From NCBI GenBank assembly GCA_025642075.2, contig JAODUO010000465.1:716001-780000 (forward strand): a DNA stretch of 64,000 nt. The letters run 5' to 3'. The DNA is from Ridgeia piscesae (lineage: Eukaryota > Annelida > Polychaeta > Sabellida > Siboglinidae). Position numbers and translations under genes: made by a program. Under the pieces are notes generated by a model. That model saw only the letters and a list, made by a program, of their open reading frames with translations. It was not told where the DNA came from and searched no databases. This document shows, in pieces, positions 50,868 through 62,845 of this stretch (the stretch's first letter is position 1; each line of letters begins with the position of its first letter).

Positions 50868-53800
50868 CGTGCGTGTGTGCGTGTGCGTTTGTGTGTATGT
50901 GTGGGTGCGTGGGTGCTTACGTGCGTGTGTGCGTGGGCGTGTGTGCGTGGGCGTGCGTGCGTGACCGGAAGTAGACGATGGGTCACGAACAAGATGGGGG
51001 ACTGGCGAAAGGAGACGGGAATTTGGATTGACAACACGGCCCTCTCAAAGTGTTAGATGTGACACATTCCCTCCCCCAAAAACACCTGACGGGACGTTTG
51101 GTCAGACCGTGCCACACCCTGGTAGGGTCCCGGGGAGGGCGCGTCCTCACCGGCATAGGGGTAAGTCTGCCTGTTGGCGTCAGCCTCCAGTTCCTCGCGT
51201 GTGACGGGAGTCTTCGAGAGGGGAGCGCCGGCCGGCTCGTGCTCGCAGTGCTCGCCGTAGCCCTCGGGCAGACTCGCGTACTTCTTGCCGAACCACAGGC
51301 GGTGTTCAGCCGTCTCCTTCGGCGTCATCGCCCTGGAGACGACAACGGAAAGCATTAAGCCATGCGGCAATTACTACGCGAAATAGTACATTACGCTGTT
51401 GAACATTCAGACACGCTGAAATTGCAATTACAGTACACCACGCTGCCTGCATGGCGCCGTGATGGCGGTACCTGGAGTGAAAGGTAACGGTTGTGTTCAG
51501 AACAAGAGCATGGTAAACGGACAGTATAATTCCCAAGTAAAAACCCACATCTCAAGTTCAATTACAGCCATGGGGCCCGGCGCCACGCTGGAAACATTGG
51601 AAAGAAAACTCTCCGTATCACTTAAAGCCATTTGTTCGTACATGTCCACCAATGTCTGTAGTCAAGTGTCATTTAAACAGCCCGATAAAAGTGCAGTGAA
51701 AGAAATTCAGGAAGGTTTTCATATAGTCTTTTTTATCATTATGTATATTTGCCCCTCTAAAAATTCACGCGCACCTGCCAAGCGTCTTCTCCGGTTCTGG
51801 ATGGTTGTGAATATCACCCGCTAGGGGTGGAAGTGGCGTGATCGTCGCCGACACGCGACCGTCCACCTTGATGGCTGGGTCAAAGGTATTTATTGACCTC
51901 TGGTACTGGAAAATAAATCAAAATAAGAGATATTACAATTAGTCTTCAGCTGATGCTGCAATTGGACTTGATTGAGTGTATGAATGTGACAGACAGAGTC
52001 GTGCTGCGCCACTACTTCCGATACACCAAATAACGTCATTGCGTCCATTTTCGAACACGTGATGTATTGTATCCAATGAAATAACAACCTGAAATCACAC
52101 GTGCTGGACGTATATCTACTGACGGACTCCAAACCTTCTGAGAACAAAGTACGACGTGGTAATCTTCTTAATAACGTTCTGATTGTTTAATCACAGTTTT
52201 AATGCTTTCTCACACGGTCCACGAGAGGATAAAACAGTTGCGATACGCATGCTGATATGTTACGACTGATATAGTTTGTAAACTGTTAACTTTGCATCTT
52301 TGATAACAGTTTAAAGACATGTTATAATTCATAGCCCGATAAAGGGAGGGAGCCAGCTCCTCTGCCCGGAAGTGTCCTAGCAACAAATTGTAACGAGAAG
52401 TCTGCTGGCCGAACGTGGGAAAGTTAAACATCAAAAGGTATGGCGGCTAACACCAATCAACTCTATTTTGAAACTGGATGTTTTGTTTACCATTTGAACG
52501 TGTTGCAGGCGGAATCTTAAAAATTTCGAAAATTCTTCCGAGTTTAATAGAATAACTAAACACAAATTGGCATGCAATAAATTGTCAACATGCATGTTAT
52601 GGTCATAAGAACGTCATATGAAATTGAACAAATCAAACCAAGTAGCCGTCCCCTCGCTTTAACTTTACGCTTTGGTGACAGTTTGACGACGCGAATGTGA
52701 GCACATACCAGGTTGTCGTCCAGGTAGCCCGTCATCACCTTCTTGTTCATCTTCTCGTCCAAGTTGTCCAGGGCCATCGGGTTGGCTTGACCCATTCCCG
52801 TGTACCTTGCACAGACACACAACTGGAGTTACAAACATCGGCAGCGTCACGGCTCACCGCACACGAGTCACGTGACCCGCCATTATTTGGTTCGAGGTCG
52901 GATACGATAGTGGCGGGTGACTAGAAATAAGGAAGGAACGAACTGCGCGTGACGTAAACTTCACCCCCCCATACACCACAGGGAAGAAGGAGCGATTACT
53001 TTCAACTATCCACGCTCGCATACCTTTTAGATAAAGGTATTTTGTGATTCATTCGAAAGAGAACATGACGGTTAATCACATACACAAAACAAGGTTCGTG
53101 GTGGATATGATGCGCGCATATCGCGTTATGTGGTTGGTTAATGTTTACTGAGATGAGAAAAACAACACCAACACCTTGACAAGCAATTAGGTACATTAGA
53201 AAAATAACTAATCTGCTGTGAACAGGTTTATAATTACAACGATTAACGATGACGACAATTACACACTACTTTCAGAATAGTACTCTAATCGACAGTTGGC
53301 CTACATACGTGCGGTTGTACATCGTGTCTTTCTGGTTCCGCTCCACGTTCTTCATTGCGTTTGCAGTCTGCGGACTGACGTTCATGTTACCCACAATGCA
53401 CTTGGAGTCGTCCCTTTCCGGCATGCTCGCGTGAAACATCTTCGTCGGTGTCGGGTAGCAGGACTTTCGCGACGTCCAAGGCGACTTGACACTCTACAGA
53501 AGAGACAGAGAGAGGAGACAGGTGTGTGGTTAATACGACGGCAGGACAGAGTCTGACCGGAAACTTACGGCTGGGTGAAGGTTGGATGGTTGAAACAAGA
53601 GGCAGAAGATAGGATTAAACTTAGAGAAATACGAATAATCGGTAACCCCTCCACGACTCCACAACCACCAAATATTATTCTACGTGACACCGCTGTTGGT
53701 TCAACCTGTCATACGTGACGCTATCAAACTGTTGACGCTATCTGCCTTATACGTGCATTAGCGACGTCGTTGTTTTACATGTCATACGTGACGATGTCGT

Positions 53801-55445
53801 TGACTCTGCCTATCGTACTCAATGACGCCGTTGGCGCTACGTGACTAAGTCGCTGTCTGGCCTACGTCACACACCTGGTCGTTGTCGTCTCCTGGTTTCC
53901 ATACGAGCGGCTTCTTCAGCGACTCCGGCAGCAGCGCCTGGATCTCGTGGCGGTACGGGTGACCTGCAAATGACGTGCCAAACAGTAGGTGAGACCACCT
54001 TATTATCGCTCACTGAACGTCAGAGCCCGGGGACCGTTTCACTAAGATAAAAAGCTCTTAAGAAAAACTCATCTTTAAAAAATATGTGTTTGGGTATTCA
54101 ATGTCACTGTTAAGGATCAACATTTATTTTGAAGTGCAAAATCGGGTTTAAGCACTCTTAACAACGTCAGTGAAATGGGCCGCCCCAGTCCGCCAATTTC
54201 GATAGTTTCTACCTCATTTTCACACAAAGCGACTTTGGTGGAGAGGAGAGTTGGATATGTCCATGTCACGTGACGATGGTACTAATTTATATCGCAAGTC
54301 TACAAAGGTGGTGTAGACTAGTCAATGTCTATGCCGACTCGCCCCTACATGTCTAACGGGGCAGGCAGGGCTCGTCTGCCGCTGTCGTTTTTATGCTATT
54401 TCGCTGCTTTCATTTCACTGGGTGGGCAGGTGGTGCATTAATTTGCGGTTATAGGCCTACTAGCCACCAGCTAGTGTTTCTCTGTTTAATAAAATTAACT
54501 ATAAATAAAACCATTGATTGTCTGTTTCATTGTCAGTTACGCGAAGTGGGGAAGTTAAGTAAATTTCAACAATTTTGAGCCAAAAATGACATTGACCTTG
54601 ATTTTATACATTGACCCTGACCTTTAATCACGAAAATAATATCAGATATGAATTCCTCGAGTCAAACTTGTGTAGAAAAGTGCTATCACACATGATTCTA
54701 TGCATATTAGTTCAAACGTTTTACTTTAATTAATAATGCTAAGTATGCTAATTAGCGAATAAAAAAGTTCACCAAAGTTGACCCTGTGCCAACAAAGCTC
54801 AAAATCTTCCAGACACCCATGTGAATACATATCTATCAAAAAACCTTACAGTAATTACAATTTCTAGGTTCGCTATCTGGTAACTAGACTAATTCAAGAT
54901 CCGGCCCCAACGACTCGAACGAGCTACGTGTTCTTTCGCCCCGTCGTCTCGCCCCGTCGTCTCGCCCCGTCGTCTCGCCCCGTCGTCTCGCCCCGTCGTC
55001 TCGCCCCGTCGTCTCGCCCCGTCGTCTCGCCCCGTCGTCTCGCCCCGTCGTCTCGCCCCGTCGTCTCGCCCCGTCGTCTCGCCCCGTCGTCTCGCCCCGT
55101 CGTCTCGCCCCGTCGTCTCGCCCCGTCGTCTCGCGCTGGCGTCTTTCAATTCTCGTCTCCAACTGTTGCGTGCAGCAACACGCGGCTAGACCCAGGGTCG
55201 GCGCCATTGCTGTATCCATTGTTTGAACGTGTTCTATATATTTTTTCTACACTTTGAAAGTTCCAAACCGCAATCATAGCCTCTGGCATGATAAATGAAG
55301 TTTGTATTAAGCAGGAAACATTCGTTATTATCCACAAACGAGGGCGGCATCAACGTCAACAACTCTGTAATAGTTGTCCAGTTCCTGAAGACACCTCTAC
55401 ACCTACCGCTGTGTCGGACAAGTCTCAGCCCGACACCACGAGCGA

Positions 55446-55525
<80 letters not shown>

Positions 55526-56343
55526 TATAAATTATGTCTGACCATTGCAGTGGTACTGACCATTGACCTTGCGGACCACAAGGACGTCCCAGGGGTTGGA
55601 GGGCATCTCTCCCGACTTGGGTTGGTTGTCGCGGGCGCTCACACCCGACTTGGGGTCCTGGGCGCTGTCGAAGTTGGGAAGCACCGCGAAGTGCGACATG
55701 TGGGAGGAGTATGGGTGCTCGGCCGGGAACCGCTGGTTGATCATGATCCCACTGGGCGGGACGCAGCAGGGGTGAATGACAGGCGAGGGGGTATCAAGGC
55801 GTTAGAATAATAGCAATAATAATAATAACCACAACTATACTTCTACTCCTACTCCTACTCCTACTCCTACTCCTACTCCTACTCCTACTCCTACTCCTAC
55901 TCCTACTCCTACTCCTACTCCTACTCCGACTCCGACTCCGACTCCTACTCCTACTCCTACTCCTACTCCTACTCCTACTCCTACTCCTACTCCTACTCCT
56001 ACTCCTACTCCTACTCCTACTCCTACTCCTACTCCTACTCCTACATAGTCTTAATTATAACAAGCATAAGCATAAGCATAACAAGCATAAGTAGACTTAT
56101 TTGTTTGACCTGTCCGACACTTCAAAATTATAATTTATTATAATATATTCATGTTACACTAAAATTTATACAATACACATTATACATTTAACATAAGCAT
56201 GGCCTGTAACTGCAAACGCGTGCACACATACATGCACGCACGCGCACGCACGCGCGCACATACGCGCACACACACACGCGCGCGCACACACACACGCGCA
56301 CACACACGTACACACACACACACGCGCACACACACGCACACAC

Positions 56344-56413
<70 letters not shown>

Positions 56414-57353
56414 TGCGTGAGTTACACGTCCACGTCTCACCTCATATTGCTGTGTTCTGGATTCGTCAATCTGTAGAAGAACAATGGTGATATTTATTAT
56501 ATTTACAACATGTATAACAGGGATAACCAACCACCAGCCAGTAATAGTCATTTAAAAATTGCAAGGACGCCGAAAGACAATGTCATCGACTCATCGATAG
56601 TAACTAATACAGCCTCTGGAGTAATCTTTTACGTGGGCTTAATGCAAACATCGTAACACAACGAACACACTTCTTGTTCGCAATGACATTTGTGTCGTTT
56701 TTGATATCTACAAATCTACATTTATTTATTATATTTGTAGGAAAACATTGCAAGTTTGCTACCTTAGCAAACCAACAACACTGCATTTATTTAGTGTTAT
56801 TACTCATTTCAGCGACTCACACTCTTTGTTATAAAACAGCTGAAATGTATTATAACCAGAAAACGAACGTTTTGTTATATAAGTGAGTGGTTGAGACTGA
56901 CACACGCTGCACGTACACCGGTGAACGTACACCGGAGAACGTACACCGGAAAACGTACACCGGTGAACGTACATCGGTGAACGTACACCGGAGAACGTAC
57001 ACCGGTGAACGTACATCGGTGAACGTACACCGGTGAACGTACACCGGTGAACGTACACCGGTGAACGTACACCGGTGAACGTACACTGGTGAACGTACAA
57101 CGGTTAACGTAAATATTAGGTGTAAATAAATATGCTTAATACACATTGCGTTTGTGCTAAATTGTTATTCGCTATCAACAAACCGATTAAAACATTGAGG
57201 ACTGACTCTTCTGTCAATACAGGAACACGTCTTAATGGCCGCCATAGATTCTATGTAGGTCGGTGAAGGTCAAATACTTACAGTTGGTCATTTAGCCGGA
57301 CGTTACTCAGCTTCAATTTGGTCAGTGAGTAGTGCGACTTGACCGGTTCGCCT
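46454..57353 (-). CDS. SPMIP4: Sperm microtubule inner protein 4-like (C7orf31 ortholog), 5' end missing
   Basis: Thirteen exons join in frame with GT-AG sites: 57353-57282, 56470-56441, 55751-55561, 53963-53875, 53493-53309, 52805-52709, 51905-51775, 51332-51151, 50710-50601, 50116-50054, 49714-49613, 48828-48568 and 47290-46454, about 782 codons plus stop. Similarity to vertebrate C7orf31, recalled from memory, is seen in order: AEHPYSSH (vertebrate IEHPYHTH), GHPYRHE (GNPYRYE), [12 protein letters not shown] (FTGLGPMDPLELD), and the C-terminus [15 protein letters not shown] (LKNSFSKTGAQKRFH). Known role: a filamentous protein in the lumen of sperm-flagellum doublet microtubules. No enzyme motif or membrane segment is present. 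The protein is longer than the human one, mainly in the last exon. The first visible exon starts mid-codon, so at least one 5' exon lies upstream and was not found. Confidence 0.8.
47472..47615. repeat. (CACACG)n hexanucleotide repeat in the last intron
   Basis: About 23 units, interrupted once by CCCCGACACG and once by CACAGCACACG. Frames of 106-139 codons across it are artefacts. Confidence 0.95.
48450..48512. repeat. (TA)n microsatellite in intron
   Basis: About 31 uninterrupted TA units, ~55 bp beyond the donor of the adjacent exon. Confidence 0.97.
48568..48828 (-). CDS. SPMIP4: SPMIP4-like exon (87 codons)
   Basis: Acceptor TTTGTTCCCACAG, donor GCG|GTGAGT, phase 0 at both ends. Encodes [18 protein letters not shown] through [10 protein letters not shown]. 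No stop; phases match its neighbours. Confidence 0.88.
49238..49300. repeat. (TA)n tract flanked by inverted ACGCCCGA / TCGGGCAT
   Basis: A TA microsatellite lies between ATAACGCCCGATCTATATA and TATACTTTCGGGCATTAC, which are approximate inverted repeats. It may be the remains of a small palindromic element whose centre became a TA microsatellite. Confidence 0.6.
49613..49714 (-). CDS. SPMIP4: SPMIP4-like exon (34 codons)
   Basis: Acceptor CTTTGACCCTCAG, donor CAG|GTTCGT, phase 0 both ends. Encodes [17 protein letters not shown] to EHEGKYQ. Confidence 0.8.
50054..50116 (-). CDS. SPMIP4: SPMIP4-like exon (21 codons)
   Basis: I place the acceptor after CACCCTTCCCCGAAG, which has a pyrimidine tract and restores phase 0; donor CAG|GTATAT. 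It encodes [11 protein letters not shown] and ends PDYQ. A 63-bp segment of the same length with both splice dinucleotides conserved lies inverted at 58533-58595, which supports these borders. Confidence 0.72.
50601..50710 (-). CDS. SPMIP4: SPMIP4-like exon (ANPLPEPVS...LLLDLQ)
   Basis: Acceptor ATCTCCTTCTGCAG; donor CAG|GTCGGT (a less usual +3 C). The 110 bp complete an Ala codon and end in phase 0. [19 protein letters not shown] is probably helical and resembles the ARLIQNRRSLEA region of the vertebrate protein. Confidence 0.8.
50780..50960. repeat. (GT)n / (GTGC)n compound microsatellite in intron
   Basis: Mixed GT and GCGT units; several artefact frames rich in Cys-Val. Confidence 0.95.
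51151..51332 (-). CDS. SPMIP4: SPMIP4-like exon (60 codons)
   Basis: Acceptor GTTGTCGTCTCCAG, donor CCG|GTGAGG; starts with one base completing an Arg codon and ends in phase 1. Encodes [19 protein letters not shown] to NRQTYPYA. Confidence 0.87.
51775..51905 (-). CDS. SPMIP4: SPMIP4-like exon (YQRSINTF...PEKTLG)
   Basis: Acceptor TTATTTTCCAG, donor CAG|GTGCGC; starts in phase 0 and ends with two bases of an Arg codon completed by the next exon. Confidence 0.85.
52709..52805 (-). CDS. SPMIP4: SPMIP4-like exon ([10 protein letters not shown]...)
   Basis: Acceptor GTCTGTGCAAG, donor CTG|GTATGT. One base completes Thr, then 32 codons. [19 protein letters not shown] parallels the vertebrate FTGLGPMDPLELDDYHEKM, one of the best-matching blocks. 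Confidence 0.88.
53309..53493 (-). CDS. SPMIP4: SPMIP4-like exon (SVKSPW...DTMYNR)
   Basis: Acceptor CTCTGTCTCTTCTGTAG, donor CAC|GTATGT, 61 codons plus two bases. The open frame seen on the opposite strand is a shadow. [11 protein letters not shown] aligns with the vertebrate EANIQRNLERSH. Confidence 0.87.
53875..53963 (-). CDS. SPMIP4: SPMIP4-like exon ([12 protein letters not shown]...)
   Basis: Acceptor CATTTGCAG, donor CAG|GTGTGT. Two bases complete Gly, then [19 protein letters not shown], matching the vertebrate NPYRYELIDIPMDSKKKAL. Confidence 0.9.
54938..55133. repeat. Minisatellite, 13-bp unit, 15 copies, in intron
   Basis: Perfect copies of CCCCGTCGTCTCG. A 13-bp unit without stops opens all frames (86-111 codons, Arg-Gly-Asp rich on minus), which are artefacts. 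Perfect identity indicates recent expansion. It is rich in CpG. Confidence 0.96.
55448..55522. repeat. (TA)n microsatellite in intron
   Basis: About 37 TA units, ending ~40 bp from the exon at 55561. Confidence 0.97.
55561..55751 (-). CDS. SPMIP4: SPMIP4-like exon ([17 protein letters not shown]...)
   Basis: Acceptor TGCGTCCCGCCCAG; the donor is at G|GTCAGT (55560), chosen over an earlier GT because it gives the phase needed for the next exon. 191 bp. [20 protein letters not shown] matches the vertebrate [20 protein letters not shown]. Confidence 0.9.
55841..56044. repeat. (CTACTC)n hexanucleotide repeat in intron
   Basis: About 34 TCCTAC units with three CTCCGA variants together near 55925-55942. 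It makes a pyrimidine-rich strand on plus. Confidence 0.97.
56215..56412. repeat. (CA)n / (CGCA)n compound microsatellite in intron
   Basis: Alternating purine-pyrimidine tract with Z-DNA potential, only ~30 bp from the micro-exon. Confidence 0.95.
56441..56470 (-). CDS. SPMIP4: SPMIP4-like 30-bp micro-exon (LTNPEHSNM)
   Basis: Acceptor CATTGTTCTTCTACAG and donor GAG|GTGAGA enclose 30 bp. Read in the phase left by the upstream exon it gives LTNPEHSNM and joins to S-GIMINQ. Read alone in phase 0 it gives [10 protein letters not shown], which does not fit the neighbours. Splice sites and phase at both ends support it. Confidence 0.75.
56905..57105. repeat. Minisatellite, 14-bp unit, ~14 copies, in intron
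   Basis: Units of GAACGTACACCGGT with variants GAACGTACATCGGT and GAACGTACACCGGA; ACCGGT is a palindrome. Artefact frames of 65-98 codons. Confidence 0.95.
57282..57353 (-). CDS. SPMIP4: SPMIP4-like first visible exon ([15 protein letters not shown]...)
   Basis: Acceptor CTTACATTGCAG, donor ACT|GTAAGT, 72 bp. It begins with the last base of a codon, so an upstream coding exon must exist. [20 protein letters not shown] corresponds to the vertebrate [20 protein letters not shown] region. Confidence 0.78.
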
Positions 57354-57965
57354 CTGCAATGTAAGACAGAACACATACACCAATGAACTAACTAAACACA
57401 AGAGTAATACAGATTGTTGTGTAGGTTTGAAACTTCACACCACACACACTTAAAGAGAAGACCTACACGTGTTTACACATAAAACAACACAGATCTGAAT
57501 GTGAGGTGTGTCGACGTTGTAAGTGTGTTTACACACAGGATATTATAATTCTTATATGTGTCGGAATTCTTGCACTGTAAAGTTGTGATTGTTGACGAAA
57601 GTTGATGGTTGAGTTGCGGAATTATATTGACAACATCGGACCAATGCTAAGATGTGCACAACACATTAATAATGAAGGAGTAAGTCATAAACACAAGATA
57701 TCACCGTCCCCTAAACATACTTCCGGATCGATTATGGAGTTGTTTGTTGTCATAACGTTACCATAGGGAACAGTCGACCTACTTATCAGTGATTGCGGTA
57801 GACCATCTTATACATTATACATCCGTCTTATACATTATTTAACCGTTGACACGTTATTAGTTGCATTCAACGCTCGTCTCCTGACGCTCTCTCTACAAAG
57901 AAAAGACGGGTACTACTAATTGATCAGCAAACACAATAGCAACGCTATTGTCCACTTTGATGTGT

Positions 57966-58205
57966 GAGGATGACAACAACGACAAGACGATACGCTGATG
58001 ACAACAACGACAAGACAATACGCTGATGACAACAACGACAAGACAATACGCTGATGACAACAACGACAAGACAATACGCTGATGACAACAACGACAAGAC
58101 AATACGCTGATGACAACAACAACAAGACGATACGCTGATGACAACAACGACAAGACGATACGCTGATGACAACGACGACAAGACGATACGCTGATGACAA
58201 CCACG
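57966..58205. repeat. Minisatellite, 28-bp unit, 8 copies
   Basis: Units of ACAACAACGACAAGACAATA plus CGCTGATG. Minus frames of 78-103 codons are artefacts. Confidence 0.95.
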
Positions 58206-58317
58206 ACAATGGTGCGTTAATAAAACGTATTATGATAACGACGACGACGACAGGGGCGGCGACAACAGACTAGGTACTGTCGAAGTGAACAGATCGTAGC
58301 CCGCGTGACATCGAGAA

Positions 58318-58640
58318 GGCCCGAAGGAAGTCTGGGTAGATGTGTAACTTAACTGTCGACAAGCGGCTTGCTTTTTGTGAAGCAGGCCTTATATCGTGCG
58401 TATAAATACAAATGGGAATCAGTTGTACGAACGTGATGGAGATAATGCCTGATTTGTCAACACTTCTCTTCATGGCATTAGTACAGAAATATGTCTATGT
58501 CAATATCAGATAGCATTATACGTTTCATGAAGTTCTCTGAGATAGATCGAAACTTTCCCGAAGTTTTCCGAGGGAGGCTGGTGCACGAGTATCAGGTCAT
58601 TTACGACTCAATAAGCGACACAAATACGAACGTAAAGGAC
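58318..58640 (+). pseudogene. Inverted partial copy of an SPMIP4-like exon and its intron
   Basis: The sequence is the reverse complement of the 50010-50560 region with divergence and a deletion of ~110 bp or more. CCCGAAGGAAGTCTGGGT, GTCGACAAGCGGCTTGCTTT and TACAAATGGGAAT are shared. The exon equivalent 58533-58595 is 63 bp like the parent, keeps AAG before it and GT after it, and encodes FSEIDRNFPEVF and HEYQ. About three quarters of bases match by hand alignment. No other SPMIP4 exon is seen on this strand, so I treat it as a non-functional duplicate. Confidence 0.8.
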
Positions 58641-59302
58641 AGTTGCATAGGCTTCCAGTTGTTTGTCGAATGAAATAAAAATAAAAATACAGGACCTTAG
58701 TTCAAAACAACCTTTTGTTCTTAAAACTAAGCTCAACATTTACAAACATGCTTTCTATGTCCTTGTTACAATAAAATCTTCGGAAACTATAGCCATATTT
58801 TTGCAAGACATAACTCAAATCATACAGTAGTTGTTTGAAATTGCTTCTTCACCATAATTTTTCGTTACAATTATTATAATTATTATTATCATTATTATAA
58901 CGATGATTATGAACACATATTGAATATTTGTGCTGAGACAGCCATTCGCTGCGGGGTGAACCAGTCCGCGCGGTACGCGACTGTTGCATACAGACACAGT
59001 CATCAATTGACACGTGACATGCATGTTAGGAAGGCAGTGTCTAAATGATAAATGGCGCACAACGGGCAACCGACGACGCGTGCGAATGATCACGTGACAC
59101 GGATATCACCGGGAAACCAGTGGAACTACGGCAAGTAATCTTGAGTGAAAAACGTCAGCACAACAATTGTAAAACGGATATGCAGAATGATCGCTTTGTC
59201 GGCGCACTAGATTGTCCTGAGATCAACTGCGCCGTTCAAGTTGCTACATAATAAAAGGCCTTTTGCGTGGTAAACACATATACCATGATACGTATGATTA
59301 AT

Positions 59303-59366
59303 GTTGTTTTGCAATCACTGTTGTTTTGCAATCACTGTTGTTTTGCAATCATTGTTGTTTTGAATT
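59303..59366. repeat. 17-bp tandem repeat, ~4 copies
   Basis: GTTGTTTTGCAATCACT repeated, last copy diverged. Confidence 0.9.
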
Positions 59367-59465
59367 GTTTGCATCAACGACGGCGAAGGAGCGGACACAA
59401 CCGTAAACAAAATGGTTGACACGAGTTGTAACGGTCGGAGATGTTTATATGTTAGACTGACCAGT

Positions 59466-60001
<536 letters not shown>

Positions 60002-60477
60002 GCGGAGTGCGCGTGTGTAATTTTGTTCCACTCTCTAACATGGTCGACATTCATGTGTTAATTAGGTGTAAACATCCAAAGTAGGATAATACGAACACAT
60101 AACTGTTATTTATCCATGTACCTTACTTTAATATATTATGTGACCTCTCTGACCTTTCAAGTCCAATGTCGCGCGACCTCAAGATACCTGTTTTGTTTTG
60201 GCAAACCATTTCAACTACACGAGTTGGCTGACTTAAACCCACTTCAAGCAGACATGTGTATTAAATATTCGATTATGCGTTTAGTCATCATTCATTGAAC
60301 GTTGGTGTTGCTTAACCATTTGCAATTGTTATTGACTTACATACGATAATTCATCGTGTATCGTTCGTACCACGTGACTTAATTTTATTTGACTTGTTTT
60401 GTTTGTTTTTCAATGTTGTGTATTCTGAAATAAATTGAAATTGAATTGAATGTTGTTACAATGTTGTAGTTATGTTG

Positions 60478-60610
60478 TCGTTGTCCCTGCGGGGAGGCGG
60501 TCTGGCATTGACGCCTTCTCCGCCGTTAAAGTTCCCGCCTCGCCGACTCTCCGCAACGCAACCTAACTCCCTCCCCTTCCCGCCTCGTACCCACCCGTCT
60601 CCCATTTTAA
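60478..60610. promoter_or_regulatory. Short GC-rich island with E2F-like and GC-box-like motifs
   Basis: GTTCCCGCCTCG, CTTCCCGCCTCG and CCCTCCCC lie within ~130 bp in otherwise AT-rich DNA. It is 3.1 kb upstream of the first visible SPMIP4-like exon and could be its promoter. This is inference; no initiator or transcript evidence. Confidence 0.25.
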
Positions 60611-60849
60611 ATCACGCTTCTCGCTTTAACATTGGATCGTGCACGAATCACAAAAATACAAAAACGCGTTCACGTTTCACGAAGAAATGATTGTAAAAAT
60701 CACGAAAATACGCGTTGTACCCCGTCGTTAAACCTACAGTCTATCGCCACATTTCGCTTTTTGAGAAATCGTTCAACGCGGCACAAGACTCGCTGTCGTG
60801 TTTCTTATAACGCGCATGTCATTTTCCATATCAGATTTTTTTTTTAATA

Positions 60850-62470
60850 TAAATATTTATCACGTTTCACGTCTCTAAACCAGCCAATATCGTGTCAGTT
60901 ACAAGATCATGTTTAGATCTGCATTACTTACGTGCACCTTAACAAAGTCCTACAGTGACTGATGGCTCTCGGTGGCAAAACACACCGCTTCTCAAGGGGA
61001 ATAATGACAACTCCACGGTCATGTCGTAATATTAAGACATCGCAGTGACTAGGCCAATGGAAGCCATTGCCAGTGCAAAGCTGGATTCATTAACTTAAAA
61101 AATTATTACGTTATTTGGGAATTAAATCAGTGGCCTGGTTAATAGAAAAAATTTGCTCAATGTCGCTGAATGAATATGGTACCCAGGTCTCGTCTGGCGC
61201 CAGTGTTTTTACTGCTATTTTGCCATTTTCATTCACGATCCTGTCGCCAGCGACTAGAACGAGCGACGTATCTTTTACATACGGGCCTAACTGTCACAGT
61301 AGAAACCTTCGTTGCAAATTTTTTAGGTTTCCACCTAACAAATTATTATTTAGAAGGTGGGAATTATTATGCAGAGAATATATTATTTTCAAATTGTATG
61401 CATACTGCAGTAACGTTGACTTTGAATACACTTACAGACAACGAGGTGGGGGCGAGTTGTGCGTAGTCTCGTTAAGTCTCGCCCATAACGGACCAGAAAC
61501 GAGAATCCCGTGCGTGCCCTGTTAATGTTCTCGCTCTAGTAGCAATTGCGATTGTTCCCGATAGATGGCAGCGTGGGAAACACAACTACAGTAGCAGCGA
61601 TAATAAAATACGTCACTTAATGATGATTACATAATAATGTCTCCAATATCAACACCATCTAATAGACCTGACCAAGCCTGCTGCTACTGCTAATTTAAAA
61701 ACACAGTTGCGATCGATATTAATGCTGTATTTAATTATTTAAACAAAAGTAAGTAATTTAAAAGTCGGTCTTATATTACACAGAAACATCAGACCTTGTG
61801 TCTCATGCATATCGGCGTCAGGTTGTCTAAACTACGGATTAATGTGTCATACCTGCGGTTTATTGCAAGATAATCTGCTGCGAATTTGTGATGATCGTTT
61901 TGCACATATTTTGTCTACGTAGGCCGCAGCCGTAATGCTTCGTCGTGGCTCGTTTATCGTAGATATATGTGACGTCAGACCTTCCGTGATTACTGATTTC
62001 TCTCTTGCGCATGTGCTCAATAAAGCTCACTAAAGTTGCATTTTTATAGAGTCCATTTGTCAATACAAATTTCCAGTGAATAAACATACTTAATGTATTA
62101 TAAAAACGTATCACTTTCCTCAAATCCATTATTATATTGTCCAATTGTTTCAGATGAAACGGCGCAAGAAACGAACCATTGTAATTGTTTGCGAGCCACA
62201 TATCTTTGTGTTCCGCTGGTCAGGCATGGAAGCAACTTTACTACCAAATGTTCGAGACGTCCACTCTTGATATCATATATGTTGAAAAGACATAAAACGC
62301 AAAACAAAAACACTTATTTACAAAAATATCACGTTATAATAATCACTTGACTGTTCAATATTGGAAGGCAATTTTTTTATGTACGACTTATGCGCATGCG
62401 TCAATACCATTTAAGTAGGATACAACTGGAACAACAAAGAATACAATTGTTTGCGTTAATCCATTCTCGT
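60850..62470. other. Non-coding stretch
   Basis: Frames up to 136 codons (61115-61525 +) show no domain or splice support. CpG is common. No repeat unit recognised. Confidence 0.45.
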
Positions 62471-62845
62471 GCACCAGGGGTCGCTGCGGCTCATTACGTC
62501 AGTAGCAGCTTTTCTCTCTCCTCTATTAACGTCAGCCAATGAAATTGCTCATGAGGAGTGTGGTCGGCCTCCAGTCACGTGATATACTATTTGAAATGAT
62601 TTCAACCACACACTGCTCGTGTTACAAGCAATGTTTAGTGTGTGTGAATGGGTCATTATATTGGGATTGCCACCAGTCGTGTGTCCGTCTTCAACTTTAC
62701 GTGGGTATTCGCGTTGTTCCCACGGCTGACGCAGTAGTGACTCGCGAAGAATATTGCTATAATTGTATAGTTCGACTCTGCTCAATCCTCAGCTTTCCGG
62801 AGATGATCAGCGTAGAGAAGCGTAGAGACGCCCCCTGGCTTGCGA
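62471..62845 (+). mobile_element. Interspersed MITE-like element, copy 2
   Basis: Second copy of the element at 21444-21830, same orientation. GCACCAGGGGTCGCTG at the left is approximately mirrored by ACGCCCCCTGGCTTGC at the right (shared core CCAGGGG/CCCCTGG). No frame. CpG sites in this copy are often TpG or CpA in the other (GACGCAGTAG here versus GACACAGTAG there). Confidence 0.75.
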
